A stretch of DNA of 64,000 bases from Phocaeicola plebeius (GCA_004558305.1 SFDG01000001.1:85373-149372); one strand, 5' to 3'. Shown: positions 46,857-56,339, counted from the first letter of the stretch. Program-made: numbers and translations. Notes: a model not told the origin generated them from the sequence alone.

Positions 46857-49800
46857 ATGACGTATCCTTTATCACAGACGCAGATGGGCATTTATGTCAC
46901 CTGTATGAATTCCCAAGAGGAAGGCAGTTACAACCTTGACTACCTTTTCACCCTTGACAATGAGATTAATCTCGACCGCCTGGCCAAGGCACTCGATGCA
47001 GTGGTGGAAGCCCATCCCTACATCAAGTCGAGGCTGGTGGTGACCGACGATGGTGAAGTGGCGTTTGAAGACCACACAGCCGATGCCTACCACACAACGA
47101 TTTCTGTAATCGACAATCTGGCCGAGGTGAGCAGCCATATCGGAGCGGACTACGACCTGATGAACGACCCGCTGTTCCGTCTGGAAATCTATCGGACGAA
47201 GTCAGGGCAGAACTATCTGTATGTCGATTTCCATCACATCATTTTCGACGGTATGTCATTCGCTATGTTCCGTAACGACTTGGCCAAGGCCTACGATGGA
47301 GACCCGTTGGAGAAAGAACCCGTCAACGGTTTTGAAATAGCCCTGAAAGAAAAAGAGGAGAGGGCCTCCAAGGCCTACAAAGAAGCTGCTGCCTGGTATG
47401 AGCAGGAATTCGGTGACGCTTCCGAAATCGATTCCTTGCCGTTGCCCGATGTGGACGGACAGCAAGAAGAACATTTCACCCTTGAAAGTCATCCCCTCAT
47501 CGTTGACAAGGAGGCCTTGGCAGCCCTTTGCCAGAAAACCGGAGTGAAGGAAAGCAGTGTCTTCTCCGCCGCATTCGGCTATACCCTCTCTCGGTTCACG
47601 GGGGACGAGGAAGTACTTTATTCCACCATCTTCCATGGGAGGACAGACAGGCAGACGCGCAGCTCTTATTGCATGATGGTGAAGACGCTGCCCGTCTATC
47701 ACAACATGGCGGCCACCCCCTCGGTGGTCGGTCTGCTTCAGCAGACCAGCCGGCAGATGGCGGGCTGCCGCCAGCATCTCTGCTATTCCTACGGCGACAT
47801 GAGCACCCGAATGGGCATTCACAGCGACGTATCATTTGCTTACCACGGGAACGTATATCCTATAGGCATTACGTTGGATGGAAGAAGTCAGCCGACAGAG
47901 TATCTCGTCACCCATACCCCCGGATTCAAGCTACTGGTACAGGTCAAGATTGAAAACGGTGCATATACCATCTATTTCGACTATGCCAACAACCGGTATT
48001 CGAAATCATTCATCGAAATCTTCCTCCATTGCTACAACCATGTCCTCAACGGGATGGTGGCCAAGGAGCGGCTATGCGACATTGACCTCTTGGACGAAGA
48101 CCAACAGAAGACATTGGATGCCTTCAACCGCACGGAGTGCGACTATGACAACACGCAGACCATCCCCTCGCTCTTCCGCAAGGCAGCGGCCCTGTATCCC
48201 GACAACGAGTGCGTGGCTTATGACGGACGCACCTATACCTATAAGGAAGTGGACGACTTGTCCGACCGCATCGCTTGGATGATCCACGAGAAGGGAATCG
48301 GACGGGAGCAGGTCGTTTCGGTACTCATTCCCCGAAGCGAGTACATGGCCATTGCTTCGCTGGGCGTGAGTAAAGTCGGTGCGGCCTACCAGCCGCTCGA
48401 CCCTACCTATCCCGAGGAGCGGCTCAACTTCATGATGAAGGATGCGGCTGCCCAGCTGCTCATCTGCGACCGCTCCCTTCGTACCAAAGTCAATGAATAT
48501 GATGGAGATGTGGTGTATCTCGACGAACTGGCATCTTTGCCGGAAACAGACACGGAACAGCGTCGGGAACTGCTGGCAGCAGCCCCCTGTCCGGAAGACC
48601 TTTTCATTATGCTCTACACATCCGGCTCTACGGGAGTGCCGAAAGGCTGCCAGATAGAGCAGCGGAACATCGTGGCGTTCTGCCATTGGTATCAGCGTGA
48701 GTACCAGCTGACAGCGGAATGCCGCGCTGCTGCTTATGCCAGCTATGGGTTTGATGCCAACATGATGGACACATGGCCTACGCTCACTATTGGTGCTGCC
48801 GTCCATATTATCCCCGAGGAGATGCGCATGAACCTCTTGGCGCTCAATGACTACTTCGAGGCCAACCGTGTGACACACGCATTGATGACCACGCAGGTGG
48901 GGCGCCAGTTCGCTACGGAAATCAGCAACCGTTCACTTCGTCATCTGAACGTGGGAGGCGAGAAACTCGTGCCATGTGACCCTCCGGCCCACTACACGTT
49001 ACACAACGCTTACGGTCCAACGGAATGCACTATCGTATCTACCTCTTTTGCCGTCGACCGCCTTTACAGCAATGTCCCCATCGGTCGTCCTGTCGACAAC
49101 ATGAAGGCCTACGTTATCGACAGGCAGAAACATCTGCTGCCCGTCGGCGCACCGGGCGAGCTGTGCCTCGCCGGTCCGCAGGTGTCTCGCGGCTACCTCA
49201 ACCGTCCGGAACAGACCGCCAAAGCTTACGAATCGAATCCGTTCTCGGACGAGAAAGGCTATGAGCGCATCTATCATACGGGCGACATCGTGCGCTGGCT
49301 GCCCGACGGCAACATCGAGTTCGTGGGCCGCAAGGATGCCCAGGTGAAGATACGTGGATTCCGCATCGAACTCACTGAGGTGGAGGCTGTCATCCGGGAA
49401 TATCCGCCGATCAAGGACGCTACGGTGCAGGCGTTCGACGACCCCAACGGCGGCAAGTTCATCTGCGCCTATATCGTCAGCGACGAGAAGGTGGATGTGG
49501 CGGGCCTCAATGCCTTCATCGCAGAACGGAAGCCGCCTTACATGGTGCCTGCCGTGACGATGCAGATCGACAAGATTCCCCTCAACCAGAACCAGAAGGT
49601 GAACAAGCGGGCACTGCCCCAGCCGGAACGGAAGGCCGAAAGCCGGAACGAGGCACCGGCAGCTCCCCTGAACCGGCTGGAACAGGCCATCATGGAGGTG
49701 GTGGCCGGCGTGGTGCAGACCGACGCTTTCGGCATCACCGAACCGCTGGCCTACGTGGGACTGACCTCCATATCGAGCATCCGGCTGGCCACTTTGTTAT

Positions 49801-52800
49801 ACAAACGCTTCGGCGTGGAGATTGATGTGAAGCAACTCATTGGCGGAGGTACGCTGCAGAGCATCGAGAACGAAATCCTCTACCAATGGATGAAAGACGA
49901 TGCCGCTGAAGCCCCCAAGCCCTCCGAGGAGGCCCCGGCCGACCAGGCTCCGGCGACGGAAGTCCTTGCCCCGCTGACCTATCCGCAGCTGGGGGTCTTC
50001 CTCGACTGCATGAAGCAGCCGTCGTCGACGCTCTACAATGTCCCTGTCACGCTCCGCCTGCCTGCCGGGACCGAGGTGCGAAAGCTCGTCCAGGCGGTGA
50101 AGGACACGGTGGCCAACCACCAGAGCCTGCACCTGCTGTTTACCTATACCGACGGCCAGCCCCGCCAGAAGCTCGCAGTACGCGGCGAGGCCGAAGTGCC
50201 TGTCTTGGAGATGACCGCGGACCGGTTCAAAGACTACTGCCACGACTTCATCCGTCCGTTCAATCTGTCCGAAGGGCCGTTGTACCGCTTCGCTGTAGTG
50301 AAGGAAGTGGACGAGCAGCGCGCGGTCAGTGCCGTGTATCTGATGACTGACATTCATCATCTTGTCACCGACGGTGCCTCCGACGACCTGTTACTCCGGG
50401 AGATACTGGCCCGTCTGGACGGTCAGGCTGTCGAGGCAGAAGACTACAGCTACCTCCAGTTCGCTGCCGACCAGCAGGCGGCAGAAGGGGGCGAGGAATA
50501 CGAAAAGGCCCGGCTGTTCTTCGACGGGCGGCTGAGCCGTTGCGAGGGGGCCAGTGTCATTGCTTCCGACCTGCCGCAGGATCCGGAGGCCCTGCACACC
50601 TTGGGTACGTGCCGGGTGCCGGTCGACATGGCGGCAGCCGAGGCTTTGGCCAAGCGGCTCGGCGTGACTCCCATGAGCATTTTCCTGGCGGCCACCTACT
50701 ATACGGTCAGCCGGTATGTCAACAGCAAGGAGGTCTTTCTGGGCACCATCTCGAACGGTCGCCGCAACCTGCGCACGTACAACACGACGGGCATGTTCGT
50801 CAACACCTTGGCCCTGAGCAGTGTTGTCGGCGAACAGAGCGTCAGCCAGTTCGTGGAGCAGACCGCCCGGGACTTCAACGACACTGTCGCCCACGAGCAA
50901 TATCCCTTTGCACGCATTGCCGCCGACTATGGCTTCGCGCCCGACATCGTGTTCGAATACCAGGTGGGTGTGATGGCCGACTATGCGGCCGGCGGCCAGC
51001 GGCTGGACTTCGTCCCGATGACGCTCGACCTGGCCAAGTTCAAGCTGAAAGTGGTCGTCGTGGAAGGAGAGGACGGCGGGTATCAGATTCAGACGGGCTA
51101 CGACGAAGCCGTCTATTCAGCCGGTCTGGCACAGCGGATAGCGGAATCCGTCAGTGCGGTGGTCAGCCATTTCACGGCGGCTCCCGAAGCCCCCGTCAAG
51201 TCCGTGTCCATCATGAGCGAAGGCCAGCGGAAAGAGGTGGAGGCACTGCATACGGTGGCTGTGGCCCCCGTGGAGTACGACCGGTTCTTCGAGCCGTTGG
51301 AGCACTATGCCGCCACCTGTCCCGACCGTACCGCCCTCATAGCCTCCGACCGCACCCTCACGTATGCTGAATTCAACCGTGAGGCCAACCGGCTGGCCCA
51401 TGCCCTGCTGGCGCGGGGCGTGAAACGCGGCGACCGCATCGTGGTGTTGCTGCCGCGCACCAGTGCAGTGCTGCTGTCGTTCTATGCCATCAGCAAGGCA
51501 GGGGCCGCCTTCATCCCCTGCGACCCGGCCTATCCCGCCGACCGCATCCGCCTCATTACGGAGGATTCGGATGCCGCCTATGTCCTTACCACAGCCGACC
51601 ATCTCGCCGAGCATGGCGGAAAGGCCCTCCTTGTCGACGAACTGCTGGCCTACGAGGCGGACGGCTGTCTCGACAATCCGGAGGTGAAGGTAGCGGGCGA
51701 CGACCTGGTCTATCTCATCTACACCAGCGGCTCTACGGGGCGGCCCAAGGGCGTGATGATTACCCACCGCGGCATCTGCAACTACCTGCAGAACCATCCG
51801 GCCAACCGGCATGTCCATGTCATGGCCACGGAGGGACACTGCTACCTCGGCGTGACCACCTTGTCGTTCGACATGTCGCTGAAGGAGTACGGGGTCAGCT
51901 TTGCCAACGGCCTGACCTTCGTGCTGGCCGATGAGGACCAGAGCAACAACCCCATCGAACTGGCCCGCCTGTTCCGTGAGACGGGGGCCGACATCATCAA
52001 TGCTACGCCCTCGCGACTGCTCAACTACATGGAACTGCCCGACTTCAGCGAAGCCCTGCGCCGGTGCCAGTGCGTGCTGAGCGGCGGCGAAGCCTACAGC
52101 GACCAGCTCCTGACGCGCCTGAAAGCCTTGCAGCCGAAGCACATCTTCAATACCTACGGCCCGACGGAGATTACCGTGTCGTCCAACTGCAAGGAACTGA
52201 CCCGGGCCGACCGCATCAGCATTGGCCGTCCGCTGCTCAACTATACCGAATTTGTCGTGGATGCCGACGGCAACGAACTGCCGGTGGGCGTGGTCGGCGA
52301 GCTGTATATCGGCGGCGACGTCATCGCCAAGGGCTACCACCACCTGGACCGGCAGACCCGCGAACGTTTCGTGGACTATCACGGCGTGCGCTGCTACCGC
52401 TCGGGCGACTATGCCCGCTGGACGGAGGAAGGGGACATCGTGACCCTCGGACGCATGGACCATCAGATCAAGCTGCGCGGACTGCGGATCGAACTGGGCG
52501 AGGTAGAGGCGGCTGCCACGAAGGTCAGCGGCGTGAAGCAGGCGGTGGTCATGGTGAAGACCATCGACGGCACCGACCATCTCTGTGCCTACTATACCGC
52601 CGGACGTGCCATTTCCATCGACGAGATGAAGAGCGAGATGGGACGGACCCTGACCCACTACATGGTGCCTACCGCCTTCCTGCAGCTGGAGGCCTTTCCC
52701 TTGACCCCCAACGGCAAGGTGGATGTGAAGCACCTGCCCCTGCCGCAGCTGGCTGCCGTGGGCGGTGACTATGTGGCTCCGAAGAATGCCGTAGAGGAGA

Positions 52801-54239
52801 CCTTCTGCCGCATCTTCGGCGATATCCTCGGCCTCGACCGGGTCAGTGCCGCCGACTCCTTCTTCGACTTGGGCGGCACCTCGCTCACCGTGACGCGGGT
52901 CATGATTGAGGCGCAGGACCGGGGCTTCGGCATCACCTATGCCGATGTGTTCAAGCATACCACTCCGCAGCAGCTGGCGGCACTGGCGGGCAGCGGCAAG
53001 GAGGAGGAGACAGACAGCGTCGACCACGAAGTGGCCGATTACGACTACACGGCCATCAACGCCTTGCTGGCTGGCAACCGCTTCCAGAGCTTCCGCCACG
53101 GGGAACGCCTGCAGCTGGGCAATGTCCTCCTCACGGGAGCTACCGGCTACCTGGGCATCCATGTGCTCCACGACCTGATCGAGCACCATCTGGCAGAGGA
53201 CAGCGACTGCTGCGTATGGTGCCTGGTACGCCACGAGCGGAACGGCGTCGACAGCGAGAGCCGGCTGCGCAACCTGCTCTACTATTACTTCGAGGACAGC
53301 TACGACGCGCTTTTCGGCACCCGGCTGAAGGTCATCGACGGCGATGTCACTGCGCCGGAGGTCTTCGACCAGGCGGAGCGGGTGGACACGGTCATCAACT
53401 GTGCCGCCATCGTGAAGCATTTCTCGGAAGGTACGGAGATTGAGGACATCAACATCGGCGGCCTGAAAAACTGCCTGGACTACTGTCTGCGCACCGGAGC
53501 GAAGCTGGTGCAGACCAGTACGTTCAGCATCAGCGGCCAGTCGGTCAACGGCTGTCCGGACCCCTCCACCTCGTTCAGCGAGCAGATGCTCTACTTCGGC
53601 CAGGAGCTGAACAGTAAGTACACCCGTTCGAAGTTCCTGGCCGAACGGATGGTATTGGAGGCTGTCGCCGAGAAAGGCCTCGTGGCCAAGATCGTGCGCC
53701 TGGGCAACCTGGCCCCGCGTGCCGCCGACGGCGAGTTCCAGATCAACTTCCGCAGCAACTCCGCCATGGGACGGCTCCATGTCTATCAGATGCTGGGAGC
53801 CTACAGCTATTCCATCGACCAGTCGCAGATGGAATTCTCGCCCATCGACGAGGTGGCACGGGCAGTCCTGCTGCTGGCCACTACACCGAAGGAATGCGTC
53901 GTCTTCCATCCGTTCAACCACCACATGCAGTTTGTGGGCGACGTGGTACGTGAGATGGCGGAGACCCTGGAGGCCGACATCCGGCTGGTAGAGGACGAGG
54001 AGTTCGACGAGGTGATGCACAGGGCGGCACAGGACCAGGAGAAGGCCCAGGTGCTGCAGTCCTTCCTGGCCTACAAGGCCGGCGGCAACGCCAAGGTGGC
54101 TGTATTCAAGAAGTACAATCCCTACACCATACGGGTGCTGTCGCACCTGGGCTTCCACTGGAATGTCACGTCGTGGGACTACGTACAGCGGTTCATCGAG
54201 GCCATAGCGGCCTTCGGCTTCTTTGAAGACAGGAGGTGA
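46857..54239 (+). CDS. two-module non-ribosomal peptide synthetase, C-A-T-C-A-T-reductase
   Basis: A 2460-residue NRPS. Domains in order: C1 (residues 1-430, HHIIFDG at 126-132), A1 (about 440-925, TSGSTG at 588-593, catalytic Lys914 in NQNQKVNK), T1 (about 945-1015, Ser971 in GLTSI), C2 (about 1040-1440, HHLVTDG at 1167-1173), A2 (about 1470-1960, TSGSTG at 1623-1628), T2 (about 1975-2045, Ser2009 in GGTSL), and reductase (about 2080-2440, GATGYLG at 2094-2100, catalytic YTRSK with Tyr2255 and Lys2259). There is no thioesterase, epimerase or methyltransferase. The first C domain suggests an acylated start and the reductase release as an aldehyde. A phosphopantetheinyl transferase is needed from elsewhere. 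Its TGA is one base before the exporter ATG. Product and substrates are inferred. Confidence 0.93.
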   Translation: MTYPLSQTQMGIYVTCMNSQEEGSYNLDYLFTLDNEINLDRLAKALDAVVEAHPYIKSRLVVTDDGEVAFEDHTADAYHTTISVIDNLAEVSSHIGADYDLMNDPLFRLEIYRTKSGQNYLYVDFHHIIFDGMSFAMFRNDLAKAYDGDPLEKEPVNGFEIALKEKEERASKAYKEAAAWYEQEFGDASEIDSLPLPDVDGQQEEHFTLESHPLIVDKEALAALCQKTGVKESSVFSAAFGYTLSRFTGDEEVLYSTIFHGRTDRQTRSSYCMMVKTLPVYHNMAATPSVVGLLQQTSRQMAGCRQHLCYSYGDMSTRMGIHSDVSFAYHGNVYPIGITLDGRSQPTEYLVTHTPGFKLLVQVKIENGAYTIYFDYANNRYSKSFIEIFLHCYNHVLNGMVAKERLCDIDLLDEDQQKTLDAFNRTECDYDNTQTIPSLFRKAAALYPDNECVAYDGRTYTYKEVDDLSDRIAWMIHEKGIGREQVVSVLIPRSEYMAIASLGVSKVGAAYQPLDPTYPEERLNFMMKDAAAQLLICDRSLRTKVNEYDGDVVYLDELASLPETDTEQRRELLAAAPCPEDLFIMLYTSGSTGVPKGCQIEQRNIVAFCHWYQREYQLTAECRAAAYASYGFDANMMDTWPTLTIGAAVHIIPEEMRMNLLALNDYFEANRVTHALMTTQVGRQFATEISNRSLRHLNVGGEKLVPCDPPAHYTLHNAYGPTECTIVSTSFAVDRLYSNVPIGRPVDNMKAYVIDRQKHLLPVGAPGELCLAGPQVSRGYLNRPEQTAKAYESNPFSDEKGYERIYHTGDIVRWLPDGNIEFVGRKDAQVKIRGFRIELTEVEAVIREYPPIKDATVQAFDDPNGGKFICAYIVSDEKVDVAGLNAFIAERKPPYMVPAVTMQIDKIPLNQNQKVNKRALPQPERKAESRNEAPAAPLNRLEQAIMEVVAGVVQTDAFGITEPLAYVGLTSISSIRLATLLYKRFGVEIDVKQLIGGGTLQSIENEILYQWMKDDAAEAPKPSEEAPADQAPATEVLAPLTYPQLGVFLDCMKQPSSTLYNVPVTLRLPAGTEVRKLVQAVKDTVANHQSLHLLFTYTDGQPRQKLAVRGEAEVPVLEMTADRFKDYCHDFIRPFNLSEGPLYRFAVVKEVDEQRAVSAVYLMTDIHHLVTDGASDDLLLREILARLDGQAVEAEDYSYLQFAADQQAAEGGEEYEKARLFFDGRLSRCEGASVIASDLPQDPEALHTLGTCRVPVDMAAAEALAKRLGVTPMSIFLAATYYTVSRYVNSKEVFLGTISNGRRNLRTYNTTGMFVNTLALSSVVGEQSVSQFVEQTARDFNDTVAHEQYPFARIAADYGFAPDIVFEYQVGVMADYAAGGQRLDFVPMTLDLAKFKLKVVVVEGEDGGYQIQTGYDEAVYSAGLAQRIAESVSAVVSHFTAAPEAPVKSVSIMSEGQRKEVEALHTVAVAPVEYDRFFEPLEHYAATCPDRTALIASDRTLTYAEFNREANRLAHALLARGVKRGDRIVVLLPRTSAVLLSFYAISKAGAAFIPCDPAYPADRIRLITEDSDAAYVLTTADHLAEHGGKALLVDELLAYEADGCLDNPEVKVAGDDLVYLIYTSGSTGRPKGVMITHRGICNYLQNHPANRHVHVMATEGHCYLGVTTLSFDMSLKEYGVSFANGLTFVLADEDQSNNPIELARLFRETGADIINATPSRLLNYMELPDFSEALRRCQCVLSGGEAYSDQLLTRLKALQPKHIFNTYGPTEITVSSNCKELTRADRISIGRPLLNYTEFVVDADGNELPVGVVGELYIGGDVIAKGYHHLDRQTRERFVDYHGVRCYRSGDYARWTEEGDIVTLGRMDHQIKLRGLRIELGEVEAAATKVSGVKQAVVMVKTIDGTDHLCAYYTAGRAISIDEMKSEMGRTLTHYMVPTAFLQLEAFPLTPNGKVDVKHLPLPQLAAVGGDYVAPKNAVEETFCRIFGDILGLDRVSAADSFFDLGGTSLTVTRVMIEAQDRGFGITYADVFKHTTPQQLAALAGSGKEEETDSVDHEVADYDYTAINALLAGNRFQSFRHGERLQLGNVLLTGATGYLGIHVLHDLIEHHLAEDSDCCVWCLVRHERNGVDSESRLRNLLYYYFEDSYDALFGTRLKVIDGDVTAPEVFDQAERVDTVINCAAIVKHFSEGTEIEDINIGGLKNCLDYCLRTGAKLVQTSTFSISGQSVNGCPDPSTSFSEQMLYFGQELNSKYTRSKFLAERMVLEAVAEKGLVAKIVRLGNLAPRAADGEFQINFRSNSAMGRLHVYQMLGAYSYSIDQSQMEFSPIDEVARAVLLLATTPKECVVFHPFNHHMQFVGDVVREMAETLEADIRLVEDEEFDEVMHRAAQDQEKAQVLQSFLAYKAGGNAKVAVFKKYNPYTIRVLSHLGFHWNVTSWDYVQRFIEAIAAFGFFEDRR
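54231..54236 (+). promoter_or_regulatory. strong Shine-Dalgarno-like AGGAGG before the exporter gene
   Basis: AGGAGG lies 4 nt before the ATG at 54241 and overlaps the last codons of the synthetase. Such sequences are unusual in this genome. It supports the ATG over the in-frame TTG at 54223 and suggests efficient coupled re-initiation. Confidence 0.6.
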
Positions 54240-54240
54240 C

Positions 54241-55953
54241 ATGGAACGGCAACCCTATCTTTCCGTCCGGGCTTTCAGGGTCTTCCTGGGAGCCTCCATC
54301 CTGACCGCCTTGTCGGCCATGCTCGGCAATGTGGTCGATGGCATCATCGTGAGCCATCTCATCGACTACAATGCCATGTCGGCCACTTCGCTGGGCAAGC
54401 CGATTATACAGGCCTACTATACGGTGTACCAGCTGGTAGGCCTGGGCGGCAGCGTGCTGGTGGCCAAGGCGATGGGAGCGGGCGACATGGCCCGTGCCAA
54501 CCGCATCTTCTCCACCAATGCCATGGTCCTGGTGGCCTTCGGGGCGGTGATGCTGCTCGTGGGAGCGTTCTTCGTCGACAACGTGGTGCAGCTGATGTGC
54601 AGCAACCCCGAACTGCACGACTATGCCCGGCAGTATTTCCGTCCGCTCCTCCTGGGCGCGGTGTCCTTCATGGGGGTCTATTTCCTGGGGGGCTACACCG
54701 CCATCGACGGGGCGCCCCGACTGGTGTCGGCGGCGATGATTACCGACAACCTGGTGAATCTGGGCATGGACTACGTAATGGTGAAGTACCTGGAGATGGG
54801 GGTGACGGGCAGTTCCGTCGCCACGGTCATCGGCCATGTCGTGGCCTGCTGCATCCTGCTTACGCACTATGCCGGCGACAGGACGAAGTACCGGTTCTCC
54901 TTTTCCCGGTGGTCGCATCTGGGCGAGTCGTGCTCCACGGGACTGCCGTTTGCCGTGGCCAGCGTCTGCATGACCGTCTATCTGTATGCCACGCAGTTCA
55001 TCATCGGCCACCATCTGGGGGCCGACGCCCTGTTCGTGTTCTCCGTCGTCCTCAACATCATGGCCCTCTACAACATGTTCATCTCCGGAGCCTGTTCCAC
55101 CATGCAGCAGCTGGCGGCACTGCAGCTGGGACTCAACGACTACTACGGCCATCGCACCACCGTTTCGTCGGCCTTCCGTTTCCTGAACACCAGTCTGGGC
55201 ACGGTGTGTGTCCTGCTGCTGTGCTTCCCGCAAGGGGTGGCCGGAATGTTCGATTGCCCCGACCGTCTGCTGCCGGAGTGTTGCTACAGCATCCGCATCT
55301 ACAGTGTGGCCTTCTGGCTGTTCTGCCTGCTCTACCTGCTGATGGTCAACTACAAGCTGCTGCAGCGTACGGCACTGGCCAATGTCATTTCGTTCTCCCT
55401 CAACCTGTCGGTCATCCCCGTCATCTGGCTGATGGCCGTGTTGGTTCCGCAGCTGGTCTGGTGGAGTAACCTGGTGGCTTACGGACTGGTGCTGCTGGCC
55501 GCCCTGGCCCTGTCGGCAGCCGTCCGCCGGCGCGACAAGACCCTCCGGCCCGTCAGCCTGCTGCCCACCGTCCTGCCGTTCCCCACGTACGACCGCTCGT
55601 TCAGGTATTCCCTGGAAACGATGAACCAGACCTTCGAGGAAATCACCCGGTGGCTGACGGTCCGCCGGTTGCCGGAGGAGACGGTGTTCAGGGTCCGGGT
55701 GGTGGCCGAGGAGCTGATGGCGAACATCGCCGAGCACGGACACCGGCGAAGCCGGAAAGCCTTCATCGATGTCCGCCTGCTCGTTCAGCCCGAACAGGTC
55801 ATCCTCTCCCTGGCCGATGACAGTCCGCCCTTCAATCCTGTGGAGAACAAGGACAAGGGAATCGGGCTGAAGATTGCCAACGGGGAGGCCAGCCACATCA
55901 GCTACAAATTCCAGTTCGGGCAGAACATCACCACCGTGACGGTGGCTACCTGA
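54241..55953 (+). CDS. MATE family exporter fused to a RsbW/SpoIIAB-type GHKL ATPase domain
   Basis: A 570-residue fusion. Residues 1-435 form a MATE transporter (about 12 hydrophobic segments; N-terminal MLGNVVDGIIVSHLI and later ASVCMTVYLYATQFIIGHHLGADALF). After a charged linker (RRRDKTLRPVS) residues 455-570 form a GHKL/HATPase domain: VRVVAEELMANIAEHG (E490/E491 and Asn495 of the N-box), ILSLADDSPPFNP (Asp526) and GIGLKIANG. This domain resembles anti-sigma kinases more than sensor kinases, and there is no His-phosphoacceptor domain. It starts 1 nt after the synthetase stop. I infer that it exports the peptide product and that the kinase part phosphorylates or binds the STAS protein encoded upstream. 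The N-box Asn and ATP-lid residues seem present; activity is unproven. Confidence 0.88.
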   Translation: MERQPYLSVRAFRVFLGASILTALSAMLGNVVDGIIVSHLIDYNAMSATSLGKPIIQAYYTVYQLVGLGGSVLVAKAMGAGDMARANRIFSTNAMVLVAFGAVMLLVGAFFVDNVVQLMCSNPELHDYARQYFRPLLLGAVSFMGVYFLGGYTAIDGAPRLVSAAMITDNLVNLGMDYVMVKYLEMGVTGSSVATVIGHVVACCILLTHYAGDRTKYRFSFSRWSHLGESCSTGLPFAVASVCMTVYLYATQFIIGHHLGADALFVFSVVLNIMALYNMFISGACSTMQQLAALQLGLNDYYGHRTTVSSAFRFLNTSLGTVCVLLLCFPQGVAGMFDCPDRLLPECCYSIRIYSVAFWLFCLLYLLMVNYKLLQRTALANVISFSLNLSVIPVIWLMAVLVPQLVWWSNLVAYGLVLLAALALSAAVRRRDKTLRPVSLLPTVLPFPTYDRSFRYSLETMNQTFEEITRWLTVRRLPEETVFRVRVVAEELMANIAEHGHRRSRKAFIDVRLLVQPEQVILSLADDSPPFNPVENKDKGIGLKIANGEASHISYKFQFGQNITTVTVAT

Positions 55954-55959
55954 ACCCGC

Positions 55960-56250
55960 TTATCGGGATTTCCTGGCCGGCCGGATTTCGTAACCGATCT
56001 TCTTGAAAGCAGCCTCAAAGTCGGCGTAGGTCGACTTGCGGCTGTCGTAGACGATGGTGACGGTCTGGCCGGGCACGGAAGTCTCGATTTTCTTGGTGCC
56101 TTTCACGAAACGGATATGGCTCTTGATCTTGCTCTCGCAGTTGGCGCAATGCATGGCGGGAGTGGTGGTGACGACGAGCTGGATTGACACACTCTCATTC
56201 GCATCGTTAGGTTTTGATACACCCTCTGAATGCCCTACAGCTTTCATCAT
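55960..56250 (-). CDS. HMA-type heavy-metal-binding protein lacking a signal peptide
   Basis: A 96-residue protein with one HMA domain (LVVTTTPAMHCANCESKIKSHIRFVKGTKKIETSVPGQTVTIVYDSRKSTYADFEAAFKKIGYEI). Cys ligands lie in HCANC, as for copper or other soft-metal chaperones. In relatives that I recall from Bacteroidetes, the domain follows a signal peptide. Here the first 25 residues (MMKAVGHSEGVSKPNDANES) are polar and part of them is encoded by the dispersed repeat at 56210-56226. The start at 56250 is set by a TATCTTTG box at 56264-56271. The product is therefore predicted cytoplasmic. Either the signal peptide was lost by repeat insertion or this is a cytosolic form. Confidence 0.8.
   Translation of the reverse strand: MMKAVGHSEGVSKPNDANESVSIQLVVTTTPAMHCANCESKIKSHIRFVKGTKKIETSVPGQTVTIVYDSRKSTYADFEAAFKKIGYEIRPARKSR
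56210..56226 (-). repeat. dispersed repeat GAGGGTGTATCAAAA inside the HMA gene
   Basis: Read on the minus strand, GAGGGTGTATCAAAA at 56226-56212 is identical over 15 bases to 11723-11737 and differs by one base from 42112-42098 (minus strand). At this site it is translated as part of the HMA protein N-terminus. Confidence 0.65.
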
Positions 56251-56263
56251 TGCTTTCGCCGCA

Positions 56264-56271
56264 CAAAGATA
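56264..56271 (-). promoter_or_regulatory. HMA gene promoter (TTTG, 17 nt, TATCTTTG)
   Basis: A minus-strand TATCTTTG with TTTG 17 nt upstream. The box ends 13 nt before the ATG at 56250, giving a 5' UTR of about 10 nt and ruling out the longer frame to 56328. Confidence 0.7.
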
Positions 56272-56339
56272 CAGCGAATCTTTTGAAACAAATCTATAAT
56301 AACCTGAAATAATCGGAAGGCGAACCACCGGGGAAAGCT

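Noticed and set aside
51117..54242. Minus-strand open frame of 1041 codons antisense to the NRPS
   Set aside because: It mirrors the high-G+C codon pattern of the synthetase, has no domain I recognise, and NRPS motifs are intact on the plus strand over the same span.
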